From: Treponema sp.
GTDB taxonomy: Bacteria > Spirochaetota > Spirochaetia > Treponematales > Treponemataceae
Direction: 5' to 3'
DNA length: 35,089 nt
NCBI GenBank assembly: GCA_024693715.1
Contig: JAILKS010000046.1
Span: forward strand, 1-35,089
Both the position numbers and the translations under genes were made by a program. Numbering within the stretch: position 1 is the stretch's first letter; each line of letters begins with the position of its first letter. The notes below the pieces were generated by a model. That model searched no databases and was not told the DNA's origin. It worked only from the letters and a program-made list of their open reading frames with translations. This document shows positions 16,078-25,470 of the stretch, piece by piece.

Positions 16078-17919
16078 TTATTTATGAAGATATAAAACGA
16101 TTCCCCTGAAATCTCCATCAAGTTTTGAACCAAAGCTTTCTTTAATTGTCCAGTCCTGCAAAAGCTTATCTATCGGTGGATTAGATCCATCTTCAAAAGT
16201 ATGAACAATTAAAAGTGCTTCGTTACCAAGTTCACGCAGCACTGCCTGATAGCCTTTTGGTTTCAGATAATCCTTTACATTCGTACGGATAATTTTTGTA
16301 TAACCGTCTTTTATGATGTGCCAAACCTTACCATAAAAACTGATTGCATCTTTGGCGGTCTGCCACTGCTCGTCATTCAAATCAAATATTTCTCCGGAAA
16401 GACAGAAGCGTCCCAAAAATGCTGATGTCAGAACAAACTTTATGCGGTCAAGATCTGCATTTGCGCGCATTACAGCCCAGATCTGGCTTTGTTCAGGTCT
16501 TATAAGTCTGTGTAGGTTTGCTGCAACTAACGGAATATCTACTGCTTCATGAGCATCAGAAAAGCTTGCCTGACTCACTAATTCCATCATGGAAGGTTCA
16601 AGTCTGTGGCCACCGCTGGCGCAGTTTTCTATTACAAGGTCGGGCATTTCTTTTGCAAGGTGACGAAAATAATTCTGGCTGCCTTCAACTGCTTTACGAA
16701 GGCCTTCGCCATAGCTTTCTTCGCCGTCTACTCCCTGGCCTATATTTTCGTTGTAATCAACCTTGAGGTAGCCCATGTTGCAGTCTTTCAAAAGGGCCAG
16801 CATATGTTCGTCAAGATAATCCCAGCACCATTTCTGCCTCATATCCCAGAATCGGCGGGCACCTACTGTTACAGGATATCCATCCCTTTTAAGAAGATGT
16901 TCTGTCTGATTAAACGCCTTTGCGACTGTTCCGACATTTTCCATTTCAAACCAGATTCCAGGAATAAGACCATGAGAGCGTATCATTTCTGCAGCAGCCT
17001 TTATTCCATCCGGAAAAAGCTTTTTACTTGGAATCCAGTCGCCTGCCGCATCGAACCAGTTTTCAACACCATCAGGCTTATACCAGCCGCAGTCAATTAC
17101 AAGATAGCGTACATCTGTTCCGTCAAGCCGTTCTGCAGTTTTAGTAAGATTTTCTATAGAAGGATTTCCCCAGGTTGTGCAGTATTCATTAAAGATAACA
17201 GGAAGGTCCTGGTCCACCCTGGCAATACGAGGTTTTTGTGCCTTTACTAATTTGTCGCAAACTTCTTCAAGACTTGAACCTTCTGCAATCACAGCCTTTG
17301 GACTTTCAAAAGTTTCCCCTGCTGCAAGTTTTTTTGTCCAGGCACCAAAATCTCTGTCTGCAAGTCCGCCCTGTACGCTTATATCATCTGTATTACGGAA
17401 TATTTCAATCTGCCAGCTGGAAGCACAATAAAGCTGAATACCAATAAAATGCCCAACCTCGGAGTCTTCAAGTACCAGAAACGGGAACCACTTGCGCACC
17501 GGCATAGACCCAATCTGCCCGAACTTTTCTATTCTATAGCCATGATTAGCCCACGAACGTTCAAAGTTCAAATCTGTCAATTCCTGAGATAAAAGCTTAC
17601 CTTCTGCACTCCAGAACGAAGTTGCCCTGTGAATCTTATCTGCCTTGATTTTCTTAATCGCAAAGCTTGATAAAAGCTCAATATATGTTTCTTTTTGTGA
17701 TTTATTTTCTATTATTGTACGGCACTCTGTAACACCGTCACCTGTTTTTTTGTGATATGCAGTCAGTAAAATATCATCAATCTGATATTTTGTAAAATCA
17801 TCAGTTTTTTTAATTTCTTTCATTTTTTGAACAGATTCACTTTGCGAAAGTGTATGTCCGTTCCCGTATCCGTTGTTATAACTGTCACCGCGCTGACGCC
17901 ATTCTACGTAAAATTCCAT
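16078..17919 (-). CDS. Alpha-galactosidase, glycoside hydrolase family 36
   Basis: The 613-aa protein has the GH36 layout: an N-terminal beta-sandwich (about 1-230), a (beta/alpha)8 barrel (about 240-540) and a C-terminal beta domain. Key residues visible are NEYCTTWGNP (244-253), the likely nucleophile Asp388 in YLKVDYNE, ENCASGGHR (431-439) and the likely acid/base Asp455 in SDAHE. It should release terminal alpha-galactose from oligosaccharides such as melibiose or raffinose. The lack of a signal peptide places it in the cytoplasm, so substrates must be imported. A related specificity (alpha-N-acetylgalactosaminidase) cannot be excluded. No transporter is adjacent. The ATG has no SD, and a promoter 6 nt upstream predicts a leaderless mRNA. 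Confidence 0.9.
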   Translation of the reverse strand: MEFYVEWRQRGDSYNNGYGNGHTLSQSESVQKMKEIKKTDDFTKYQIDDILLTAYHKKTGDGVTECRTIIENKSQKETYIELLSSFAIKKIKADKIHRATSFWSAEGKLLSQELTDLNFERSWANHGYRIEKFGQIGSMPVRKWFPFLVLEDSEVGHFIGIQLYCASSWQIEIFRNTDDISVQGGLADRDFGAWTKKLAAGETFESPKAVIAEGSSLEEVCDKLVKAQKPRIARVDQDLPVIFNEYCTTWGNPSIENLTKTAERLDGTDVRYLVIDCGWYKPDGVENWFDAAGDWIPSKKLFPDGIKAAAEMIRSHGLIPGIWFEMENVGTVAKAFNQTEHLLKRDGYPVTVGARRFWDMRQKWCWDYLDEHMLALLKDCNMGYLKVDYNENIGQGVDGEESYGEGLRKAVEGSQNYFRHLAKEMPDLVIENCASGGHRLEPSMMELVSQASFSDAHEAVDIPLVAANLHRLIRPEQSQIWAVMRANADLDRIKFVLTSAFLGRFCLSGEIFDLNDEQWQTAKDAISFYGKVWHIIKDGYTKIIRTNVKDYLKPKGYQAVLRELGNEALLIVHTFEDGSNPPIDKLLQDWTIKESFGSKLDGDFRGIVLYLHK

Positions 17920-17925
17920 GCTAAA

Positions 17926-17954
17926 AGTATAAAAGGCAATAGTATTTTTGTCAT
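17926..17954 (-). promoter_or_regulatory. Promoter of the GH36 gene, leaderless type
   Basis: On the minus strand ATGACA (17949-17954) and TATACT (17926-17931) are separated by 17 bp. The spacer TTTAGC (6 nt) then leads directly to the ATG. Confidence 0.65.
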
Positions 17955-18012
17955 CAGAATAATCCTTGAATAAAAGATTTTTTAAAAGATTGTTTTCTTT
18001 ATAAGCATATCA

Positions 18013-18021
18013 TGTTATAAT
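18013..18021 (+). promoter_or_regulatory. Extended -10 promoter of the chemotaxis receptor gene
   Basis: TGTTATAAT (TG-N-TATAAT) lies 34 bp upstream of the start codon, with no strong -35 at normal spacing. The predicted leader of about 28 nt carries a GAGGG SD 10 nt before the ATG. Confidence 0.55.
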
Positions 18022-18055
18022 TAAGTGATATTTTAAATCTCGAGGGTATTATACT

Positions 18056-19912
18056 ATGGACTATGAAAAGAAAATAAACCGATTACCATTTAAAGTTTTA
18101 TTATATTATTTATGTATGTTTTTTATTCCTGATGCTTCTACTGTAACACTCCTTGCACGATATAAAATCATGACTTGGAGAGACATGGGAACTGCTTACA
18201 GCTGGTCAATGCCGATTATTGCAACTTTAGCCGTAGCTGTCTTTACAATTTTATTTTACCTGCTCCTTTGCATAAAATTAAGCCGATATGACGGTTCTGA
18301 AGAACAGATTGATTCCTGCAATAAATTCGTAAAAAAATTCGTAATGCTTACGATGATTATCGCTTCCTTGAACGGACCTTTCGTAGCATTGCTTGTTACC
18401 ATAGCATGTAAAATTAAAAACATTAAATGCATGACTGGTGGTGTTTATCTTGTTTCTACCGGTTCTGTATGTCTGTTTGCCTTGTTCTTTTACATCTGCT
18501 TTTTACAGAATCTTGAAAAGAATTTATGGCAGCTTCCTTTCCTTAAAAAATATAAATCAATGTCACTCCCGTTAAGAAGTATTCTTGTAACCTTCTTTGG
18601 ATGTGCCGGACTTCTTTGTTTAACTATTGCTCCACTCCTTTCAGAATCGCTTCATAACTTAAAAATGGGACAGATTATCACAGAATATATTGGTCCGTCA
18701 GCAATTGTCGCTTCTGCTATCGTAATTCTTGATTCTTACCGCCAGATGTACGGTACTTCGAATCGTGTAAATCAGATTTCTAATTTTACAAACGGCATTA
18801 CACTTAAAGATTATTCTATGGAGCCTCTGAAAGTTCAGTCACGTGATGAATTTGGTATTCTTATTAATGACTTGAATTCTTTCTATGCAACAACAGCATC
18901 TCTTTTAGGAAGCATTAAAACTTCAACTTCCGCTTCCATCTTAACAGCTGAAAATCTTTCTGCAAACATGACAGAAACAACTGCCGCTATTGAACAGATT
19001 GTCGGAAACATCAACAGTGTAAAGGAACAGGTTTTAAATCAGTCTGCCGGAGTTGAAGAATCAAAATCTACAGTTGATACAATGGTTGTGAATCTTGATA
19101 AGCTTACACAAAGCATTTCTGAACAGGTTGCCAGTGTTTCACAATCATCTGCCGCTATTGAACAGATGGTAGCAAACATCCGCTCTGTAACACAGGTTCT
19201 CGAAAAGAATTCAGTTTCTGTAAACAAGCTCGGGGTTGAATCTGAAACAGGTCGTACAAAAATCAACGAAACAGTATTACTTTCTAACAATGTAATTGAC
19301 CAGTCGGCAAGTCTTCTTGAAGCAAGTACGATTGTTCAGAGTATTGCAAGTCAGACAAACCTTCTTGCGATGAATGCGGCTATCGAAGCGGCACATGCTG
19401 GTGATGCGGGTAAAGGTTTCGCAGTTGTTGCTGATGAAATCCGTAAGCTTGCAGAACAGTCTAACACTCAGGGTAAGAAGATTTCTGATCAGCTTGGTGA
19501 TCTTCAGACTCAGATTAATGAAGTTGCTAAAAACACACAGGATGTTCAAAAGCAGTTTGAGGTTATTTTCGAGCTCACATCCATCGTTAAAAATCAGGAA
19601 GAAGTTATTAAAGCGGCTATGGAAGAACAGGCAGGCGGAACTTCACAGATTCTTGAGGCAATGAACGAAATTAAAGACAGTACGGAACTTGTTAAGAATA
19701 AAGCTGATGAAATCAAAGCCGGTGGACAGCAAATCGGTGATGAAATGCAGATTCTGGCAAACGTTACGACAGAAATTAATAACGCAATGTCAGAAATGGC
19801 AACCGGTACAAGTCAGATTACAAAAGCAATTGAGGATGTAAACAGTACTTCAGGTGAAAACAAGGAAGGTCTTGAAAAAGTTGAACAGGACGTTATCAAG
19901 TTTAAACTGTAG
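18056..19912 (+). CDS. Methyl-accepting chemotaxis protein with six-helix membrane domain
   Basis: The 618-aa receptor has six hydrophobic helices in its first 230 residues (about 12-34, 52-74, 95-117, 130-150, 173-195, 208-228) joined by short loops, so there is no large periplasmic ligand domain. A HAMP-like linker (about 229-280) leads to a cytoplasmic methyl-accepting coiled coil. The hairpin tip that contacts CheA/CheW is clear: [18 protein letters not shown]...[18 protein letters not shown], with the central Met at residue 439. No C-terminal CheR-binding pentapeptide is present. It should signal to the flagellar motor through CheA/CheY, and the stimulus is unknown. No che genes are nearby. 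Confidence 0.92.
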   Translation: MDYEKKINRLPFKVLLYYLCMFFIPDASTVTLLARYKIMTWRDMGTAYSWSMPIIATLAVAVFTILFYLLLCIKLSRYDGSEEQIDSCNKFVKKFVMLTMIIASLNGPFVALLVTIACKIKNIKCMTGGVYLVSTGSVCLFALFFYICFLQNLEKNLWQLPFLKKYKSMSLPLRSILVTFFGCAGLLCLTIAPLLSESLHNLKMGQIITEYIGPSAIVASAIVILDSYRQMYGTSNRVNQISNFTNGITLKDYSMEPLKVQSRDEFGILINDLNSFYATTASLLGSIKTSTSASILTAENLSANMTETTAAIEQIVGNINSVKEQVLNQSAGVEESKSTVDTMVVNLDKLTQSISEQVASVSQSSAAIEQMVANIRSVTQVLEKNSVSVNKLGVESETGRTKINETVLLSNNVIDQSASLLEASTIVQSIASQTNLLAMNAAIEAAHAGDAGKGFAVVADEIRKLAEQSNTQGKKISDQLGDLQTQINEVAKNTQDVQKQFEVIFELTSIVKNQEEVIKAAMEEQAGGTSQILEAMNEIKDSTELVKNKADEIKAGGQQIGDEMQILANVTTEINNAMSEMATGTSQITKAIEDVNSTSGENKEGLEKVEQDVIKFKL

Positions 19913-19916
19913 TTTA

Positions 19917-19945
19917 TTGTATCTTTCTTAAATTTTTAGTATAAC
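19917..19945 (+). promoter_or_regulatory. leuS promoter
   Basis: TTGTAT (19917-19922) and TATAAC (19940-19945) are separated by 17 bp, 36 bp before leuS. The leader contains the AGGAG SD. Confidence 0.55.
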
Positions 19946-19981
19946 TTTTCAATATAAGTATCTCATTTTCAGGAGTAAAGA

Positions 19982-22534
19982 ATGTCTAGATATCCTTTTA
20001 ACGAAATTGAACCAAAATGGCAAAAGTATTGGGACGAGAACAAAACTTTCCGTGTAACTGAAGACGAAAAGTTTCCGAAAGAAAAAAGAATGTATGTTCT
20101 CGACATGTTCCCTTATCCTTCTGCAGCAGGACTACATGTAGGTCATCCTGAAGGCTACACTGCTACAGATATTTACTGCCGCTACCTAAGAATGAATGGA
20201 TACAATGTTCTTCATCCTATGGGATTTGATGCATTCGGTCTTCCTGCAGAAAACTATGCAATAAAAACAGGAACTCACCCGAAAACTACTACAAATGCAA
20301 ATATTGAACATTTTACAAAACAGATAAAATCTCTTGGTTTCTCTTACGACTGGGACCGCTGCGTTTCTACCTGTGAGCCTGACTACTACAAATGGACACA
20401 ATGGATTTTCTTAAAGCTCTACAAAAAAGGTCTCGCATACGAAGCAGAAACTCCAATCAACTGGTGTCCTTCATGTCTTACAGGTCTTGCAAACGAAGAA
20501 GTAAAAGACGGAAAATGTGACCGCTGTGGTGCAGAAGTAACACACAAAACAATCCGCCAGTGGATTTTAAAAATCACTGAATATGCTGACCGCCTTGATA
20601 ACGACCTTGACTGCCTTGACTGGCCGGAAAGCGTTAAGACTATGCAGCACAACTGGATTGGAAAGTCAACTGGTGCCGAAGTAACCTTTACTGTTGCAGA
20701 CAAGGACGGAAAACCTACAGACAACAAGCTCACAGTTTATACAACAAGATGTGACACCTTGTTTGGCGCTACATACATGGTTGTTTCTCCGGAACACAAA
20801 ATCATTTCTGAAATTACAACACCGGAACAGGAAAGTGCGGTAAAAGCATATCAGGAAGCAGCAACAAAAAAATCTGATCTTGAAAGAACAGATCTTGCAA
20901 AAGATAAAACCGGTGTATTCAGCGGAAGCTATGCAATAAATCCTGTAAACGGAAAGCTCATTCCAATATGGATTGCAGATTATGTTTTGATTTCTTACGG
21001 TACAGGTGCGATTATGGCTGTTCCTGCTCACGATGACCGAGACTGGGAATTTGCAAAGAAATTTGACCTTCCGATTATCGAAGTTCTCAAGAGCGAAGTA
21101 GACGTTCAGAAACAGGCATGGACTCAGGACGGAATCCACGTTAATTCTGAATTTTTGGACGGTTTGAACAAGGCCGATGCAATTGCAAAAATGCTTGAAT
21201 TCCTTAAAGAAAAGAAAATCGGTAAAAAAGCAATTAATTATAAACTCCGCGACTGGGTATATTCACGTCAGCGTTACTGGGGAGAACCAATTCCTTTAGT
21301 TCACTGTCCTGAATGCGGTACAGTTCCTGTTCCTGAGGAAGAGCTTCCATTAACATTACCGGAAGTTAAATCTTATCAGCCTACAGGAACAGGAGAATCT
21401 CCTCTTGCAGCCATTGATGATTGGGTAAACTGTAAATGTCCGAAATGCGGAAAACCTGCAAAACGCGAAACAAATACAATGCCTCAGTGGGGCGGTTCAT
21501 GCTGGTATTATTTACGATATCTTGATCCTCACAATGACAGTCAATTTTGTTCAGATAAAGCAGAAAAATACTGGATGCCTGTTGATTTATACATTGGTGG
21601 TGCTGAACACGCAGTCCTTCACCTTTTGTATGCACGATTCTGGCACAAGGTACTTTATGATTTAGGAATTGTTTCTACAAAAGAACCATTCCAGCGCCTT
21701 GTAAACCAGGGTATGATTACTTCATTTGCATACCAGAGAAAGAATAAAACTCTTGTTCCTATCGACGAAGTTGAACAGAAAGATGACGGAGCATGGTACG
21801 AAAAAGCAACCGGCGAAAAACTCGAACAGGTTGTTGCAAAGATGAGTAAATCACTCAAAAACGTTGTAAACCCTGATGATGAAATTAAAGCTTACGGTGC
21901 AGATTCTGTTCGTATGTACGAAATGTTCATGGGACCTCTTACAATGTCTAAGCCTTGGTCAACACAGGGAATTGTCGGTATTCACCGCTTCCTTGAAAAG
22001 GTATGGACAGTTTCTGAAAAACCAATGAGCGACATCGACATTACAGGAAAACTTGAAGATAAAGCTCTGGTTAGTGCTCGAAAAACATTTGCTCAGACAA
22101 TCAAAAAGGTAACAGAAGATACTAAGACCTTGAATTTTAATACAGCAATTTCTCAGATGATGATTTTCATCAACGAAATTTCAAAGCTTAATGAACTTCC
22201 TAAAACAATGTGGGCAGATTTTGTAAAGATTCTTTCACCTTATGCCCCACACCTTGGTGAAGAGCTCTGGCAGAAACTTGGAAACAACAATACTATCGCT
22301 TACGAAGCATGGCCGACAATAAATGCAGAATTTGCAAAAGATGATGAAGTTCAGATTGTAGTAATGGTAAACGGAAAGCTCCGTGACAAGTTCATGGCAG
22401 CACCAAACACCGACCAGGAAGAACTCAAATCAACAGCATTTACGCTTGAAGGTGTAAAGAAGTTTACAGATGGACATGAAGTTGTTAAGACGATTATTGT
22501 TCCAAATAAACTGGTAAATATCGTTGTTAAATAA
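19982..22534 (+). CDS. leuS: Leucyl-tRNA synthetase
   Basis: The 850-aa class I synthetase attaches leucine to tRNA-Leu. Seen are the HIGH-type motif HVGH (52-55, within [20 protein letters not shown]), a zinc-binding segment near 162 ([13 protein letters not shown] then CDRCG), the CP1 editing domain (about 225-420, with DHDDRD-like [16 protein letters not shown]), a second zinc knuckle ([26 protein letters not shown]), KMSKS (620-624) and the anticodon-binding C-terminal domain. The length is typical for the bacterial enzyme. It has its own SD (AGGAG), promoter and terminator. Confidence 0.98.
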   Translation: MSRYPFNEIEPKWQKYWDENKTFRVTEDEKFPKEKRMYVLDMFPYPSAAGLHVGHPEGYTATDIYCRYLRMNGYNVLHPMGFDAFGLPAENYAIKTGTHPKTTTNANIEHFTKQIKSLGFSYDWDRCVSTCEPDYYKWTQWIFLKLYKKGLAYEAETPINWCPSCLTGLANEEVKDGKCDRCGAEVTHKTIRQWILKITEYADRLDNDLDCLDWPESVKTMQHNWIGKSTGAEVTFTVADKDGKPTDNKLTVYTTRCDTLFGATYMVVSPEHKIISEITTPEQESAVKAYQEAATKKSDLERTDLAKDKTGVFSGSYAINPVNGKLIPIWIADYVLISYGTGAIMAVPAHDDRDWEFAKKFDLPIIEVLKSEVDVQKQAWTQDGIHVNSEFLDGLNKADAIAKMLEFLKEKKIGKKAINYKLRDWVYSRQRYWGEPIPLVHCPECGTVPVPEEELPLTLPEVKSYQPTGTGESPLAAIDDWVNCKCPKCGKPAKRETNTMPQWGGSCWYYLRYLDPHNDSQFCSDKAEKYWMPVDLYIGGAEHAVLHLLYARFWHKVLYDLGIVSTKEPFQRLVNQGMITSFAYQRKNKTLVPIDEVEQKDDGAWYEKATGEKLEQVVAKMSKSLKNVVNPDDEIKAYGADSVRMYEMFMGPLTMSKPWSTQGIVGIHRFLEKVWTVSEKPMSDIDITGKLEDKALVSARKTFAQTIKKVTEDTKTLNFNTAISQMMIFINEISKLNELPKTMWADFVKILSPYAPHLGEELWQKLGNNNTIAYEAWPTINAEFAKDDEVQIVVMVNGKLRDKFMAAPNTDQEELKSTAFTLEGVKKFTDGHEVVKTIIVPNKLVNIVVK

Positions 22535-22579
22535 GGTTTAAGGCCGCTGAAGGCCGGTGTTATATAGCAAACCGTTAAA

Positions 22580-22619
22580 AGAGGTGGTTTTGACAAGTTC
22601 AACCATCTCTATTTTTTTT
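22580..22619 (+). terminator. Intrinsic terminator of leuS
   Basis: AGAGGTGGTT (22580-22589) pairs with AACCATCTCT (22601-22610), 10 bp with one G-U, and is followed by A and eight T. The T run touches the stop codon of the convergent STAS gene. Confidence 0.85.
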
Positions 22620-22944
22620 ACTTAACTTCCGTAACAGAATTGATTAGATTGAACAGATATTTAAATCCCGTCGCCGCTATGGCTTTTTCTGACTCATTTG
22701 ACATTGACATAAAATATAACTTTGTTCCTGCAGATTCACTGTCATTAAAGGCAGCCATTAAAAGACCTATGCCCGAAGCATCAAGCTCAATAAGATGAGA
22801 CATATCAAGAACTACATTTGTTTTTGCTATAGTCGAATATAAAGTCTCTTGAAATTCACCAAGAGTATATGCATTCAAAGCTCCAGCAAGTTCAAAAACC
22901 TTATAATTTGTTCCGTCCTTTTCAGTAACTATTAACTGTTCCAT
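22618..22944 (-). CDS. STAS-domain anti-sigma factor antagonist (RsbV/SpoIIAA-like)
   Basis: The 108-aa single-domain STAS protein carries the key phospho-acceptor loop LIELDASGIGLLMAAF (Ser in DASGIG). In partner switching the unphosphorylated form binds an RsbW-type kinase, and PP2C phosphatases reset it by removing the phosphate. It is the last gene of an operon, 15 bp after a SpoIIE-type phosphatase and downstream of a second one. No kinase/anti-sigma gene lies in the window. The target could be a sigma factor or another output such as a diguanylate cyclase or protein kinase. Confidence 0.88.
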   Translation of the reverse strand: MEQLIVTEKDGTNYKVFELAGALNAYTLGEFQETLYSTIAKTNVVLDMSHLIELDASGIGLLMAAFNDSESAGTKLYFMSMSNESEKAIAATGFKYLFNLINSVTEVK

Positions 22945-22959
22945 CTTTTTGTTCCGCCT

Positions 22960-25470
22960 TTATTTTTGATTATCATTTAAAAACATATCATCAAGATTAA
23001 AATCTTCAGGATTAATTTTATCAGGATCAAAAGTTTCAGGATTAAAATCAGCATTTACCTCAGGCTCAACTGTTGGTTGAGGTTTTGCAAAGCTTTCTTC
23101 TGTTGCCGCTGCTTCTTCCATAACTTCAGCAGGCTTTGGTTCAACAACTTCATCACCGGTAGCTTCCAGCTTTGAATCCATAAATTCCTTTGCAATGTCA
23201 TACTCATCAGGCTCCTGTAATGCAGGATCAAGCTCAGGATTATCCTCCTGCCCTGAAGAAACAACCGGATTTTCTGCGAAATCACTCTGTCCATATTTTA
23301 AAACAAGGATAGAAACATCGTCTTCCATTTCCTTCTGCATGAATTTTGTAAGACTTTCAAAAGTAAACTGAGCCATTCGTTGTGCAGGATAAGTTGAATT
23401 ATCAAGAATACACTGCTGGATTCTTTCTTTACCGAACTGTTCACCACGAAGAGAATGCGATTGAACAAGACCATCCGTACAGGCAAGAATCACATCACCT
23501 TTATTAAGTTTTGTTGTCTTTACAGAAACGAACGGACTTAAATCCTTTACGAAACCTAAAATATGTCCGGAACCCTGAATCTCAATTACGTTATTATAAA
23601 CCTGTGTATAAAGCATGAGTGCCGGAATACCGCAGTTTATGTAATACATTGTATCTGTTTCAAAATCAATCAAAGCGAAAAGTCCTGCAAATATTGTTCC
23701 TTTTCTGAAGCTTTCACGAATAAAATTGTTTAATTTTACTACAAGCTCTTTAAAATCATGAATTTCTGCAAGATATGTTCTGATTACAGATTTTAAGATG
23801 ACCATATTCATTGAAGCGGCAATACCTTTACCGGAAAGATCACCGACTACAAAAAGATGTCTTTTTTCTGTAAGACGAATCATATCAATAAATTCACCAC
23901 CAATATTGTGGGCAGGTACCATAAGATATCCTGTATCAACCTTTTCTGTCTTAGGATGATCAATATTTTCCTGAATAGAAGTAATAATCTGAGAAGACAT
24001 CTTGATTTCACGGTTTACAATACTGATGATTTCCTTATTTGCAATGTTTCTCATGTAGTAACCGAATACAAAGAAGTTGGAATAAAGTTTTGTAAATACG
24101 TTATAATCATATTCCTTATAGTGGTCACCACTTGTTTTTTTACCAAGAGTAATCAAACCTAAAATGTTACGACCTTCGTTTAAGATAAAAATAGCATCTG
24201 CTTTAAGCTTGTCAAAAAATTCCTTAAGCTCATCTTCTATTGCAGAAATCTCATGCTTCGAACCAATTTCATCATAAATTACAACCGATTTATTAATATT
24301 TAAAAGTTCATCAAAAACAGGAGTATTTACAGGAAGCGTCAATTGCAGATTGTTCGACGAATACGCAGTCTCAAGAAGTCCCTTATTATTCAATATATAA
24401 ACGTTAACAGAAGATGCTTCAACGTTTTTACGGAAGATTTCATACATTCTGTTTGTAATTTCATCCATTTCTGTACTGTAATCTATTGATGCAAGATCTC
24501 TTTCAAGCGCATGCTCATAATCTGCGGTATACATTTTTGTTGAAGAAGAAAACCATTGCGAAATAAGAAGAGCCGCAACAATTACAACAGCAGCGATTAA
24601 TCCGAATACAACGACAAACCATAAATTAATTCTTGAGTCTGACGGTTGAAGGAACATAGCAGATGCACCGATTATTGCGGCCGGTAAAACATAAGTAAAA
24701 AATGATTTTATGAAGTTTACGAATATGCTTCTTCCTGAAGGAATTGTTGTCTTCTTTATTGCCATTATGATTACAACAAACATAAAGATGTATGATACCA
24801 GGAACAGCGATTCAAAAGAAACATCCGCATTACCGGCAAATTTCAGGAAAATATTCAAAAGCCACATTACAACAATGCTTAAGCCTATTATTAATCCCTG
24901 ATAGCGCTGAACCGGAGTAGACCCTTTTTCTTGAAGAAGAACAAAGAAAATATAACATACAAACGGAACAAAATACTGAAAAACAAAAATATAAAGCTGA
25001 TAATAATTCCATGGAAAAACAGAAGCAGCTGCTCCGTCAAAAAGACGTGGAGCGGTAACAACTATATCATATCCGCTGCCAAAATGTACGTTTTTATTAA
25101 ACAGGAAGTAAACAAACACGAATGCAACAGCAGAAAGCAGGAAAATAATCAGGCGCATAAACTTTGTTTTTCGTTTAATTGCAAATGCGACAAGAGACAT
25201 ACTGAAGGATGAAAGGAATACTCCGTCTACAAAAAGTCTGATTCTAAGAAGCTGTGTTACAAGAGTATCAAACCACATGTTCTTAAACAAAAGAGTTAAA
25301 AAATGAAATATCGCTTCAACAGAAACAATAAGAAGAGGTATTAAAAATTCATTTCCTTCACTTGAATTTGACTGAACGCCTTTATCTATATAAAAAGTCA
25401 GGAAAACAAATGTACAAGCTATAACGAAATTTAATATAAGAAATATCATACTAGTAACCCACCTTTGCAA
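22960..25470 (-). CDS. Polytopic membrane PP2C (SpoIIE/RsbU-type) phosphatase with GAF-like domain
   Basis: The 836-aa protein has about nine membrane helices (5-303), a GAF-like sensor region (about 320-470) and a SpoIIE phosphatase domain (about 500-727). A 109-residue acidic, Pro/Glu-rich tail (728-836) ends in Asp/Phe-rich short repeats (FNPETFDPD, INPEDFNLDDMF). Metal-binding motifs are GGEF (524-527), GDLSGKG (543-549), TDG (665-667) and EDD (716-718). The first is normally GGDF, so Asp is replaced by Glu at 526. It probably dephosphorylates the STAS protein encoded 15 bp downstream. Its start lies inside the last 20 bp of the preceding phosphatase gene (translational coupling, SD AAAGGTGG). 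Confidence 0.88.
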   Translation of the reverse strand: MQRWVTSMIFLILNFVIACTFVFLTFYIDKGVQSNSSEGNEFLIPLLIVSVEAIFHFLTLLFKNMWFDTLVTQLLRIRLFVDGVFLSSFSMSLVAFAIKRKTKFMRLIIFLLSAVAFVFVYFLFNKNVHFGSGYDIVVTAPRLFDGAAASVFPWNYYQLYIFVFQYFVPFVCYIFFVLLQEKGSTPVQRYQGLIIGLSIVVMWLLNIFLKFAGNADVSFESLFLVSYIFMFVVIIMAIKKTTIPSGRSIFVNFIKSFFTYVLPAAIIGASAMFLQPSDSRINLWFVVVFGLIAAVVIVAALLISQWFSSSTKMYTADYEHALERDLASIDYSTEMDEITNRMYEIFRKNVEASSVNVYILNNKGLLETAYSSNNLQLTLPVNTPVFDELLNINKSVVIYDEIGSKHEISAIEDELKEFFDKLKADAIFILNEGRNILGLITLGKKTSGDHYKEYDYNVFTKLYSNFFVFGYYMRNIANKEIISIVNREIKMSSQIITSIQENIDHPKTEKVDTGYLMVPAHNIGGEFIDMIRLTEKRHLFVVGDLSGKGIAASMNMVILKSVIRTYLAEIHDFKELVVKLNNFIRESFRKGTIFAGLFALIDFETDTMYYINCGIPALMLYTQVYNNVIEIQGSGHILGFVKDLSPFVSVKTTKLNKGDVILACTDGLVQSHSLRGEQFGKERIQQCILDNSTYPAQRMAQFTFESLTKFMQKEMEDDVSILVLKYGQSDFAENPVVSSGQEDNPELDPALQEPDEYDIAKEFMDSKLEATGDEVVEPKPAEVMEEAAATEESFAKPQPTVEPEVNADFNPETFDPDKINPEDFNLDDMFLNDNQK

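Noticed and set aside
16606..17250. 214-aa plus-strand ORF opposite the GH36 gene
   Set aside because: It is antisense to a clearly conserved enzyme, has no SD or promoter, and its Phe/Cys-rich composition is a mirror of the GH36 codons.
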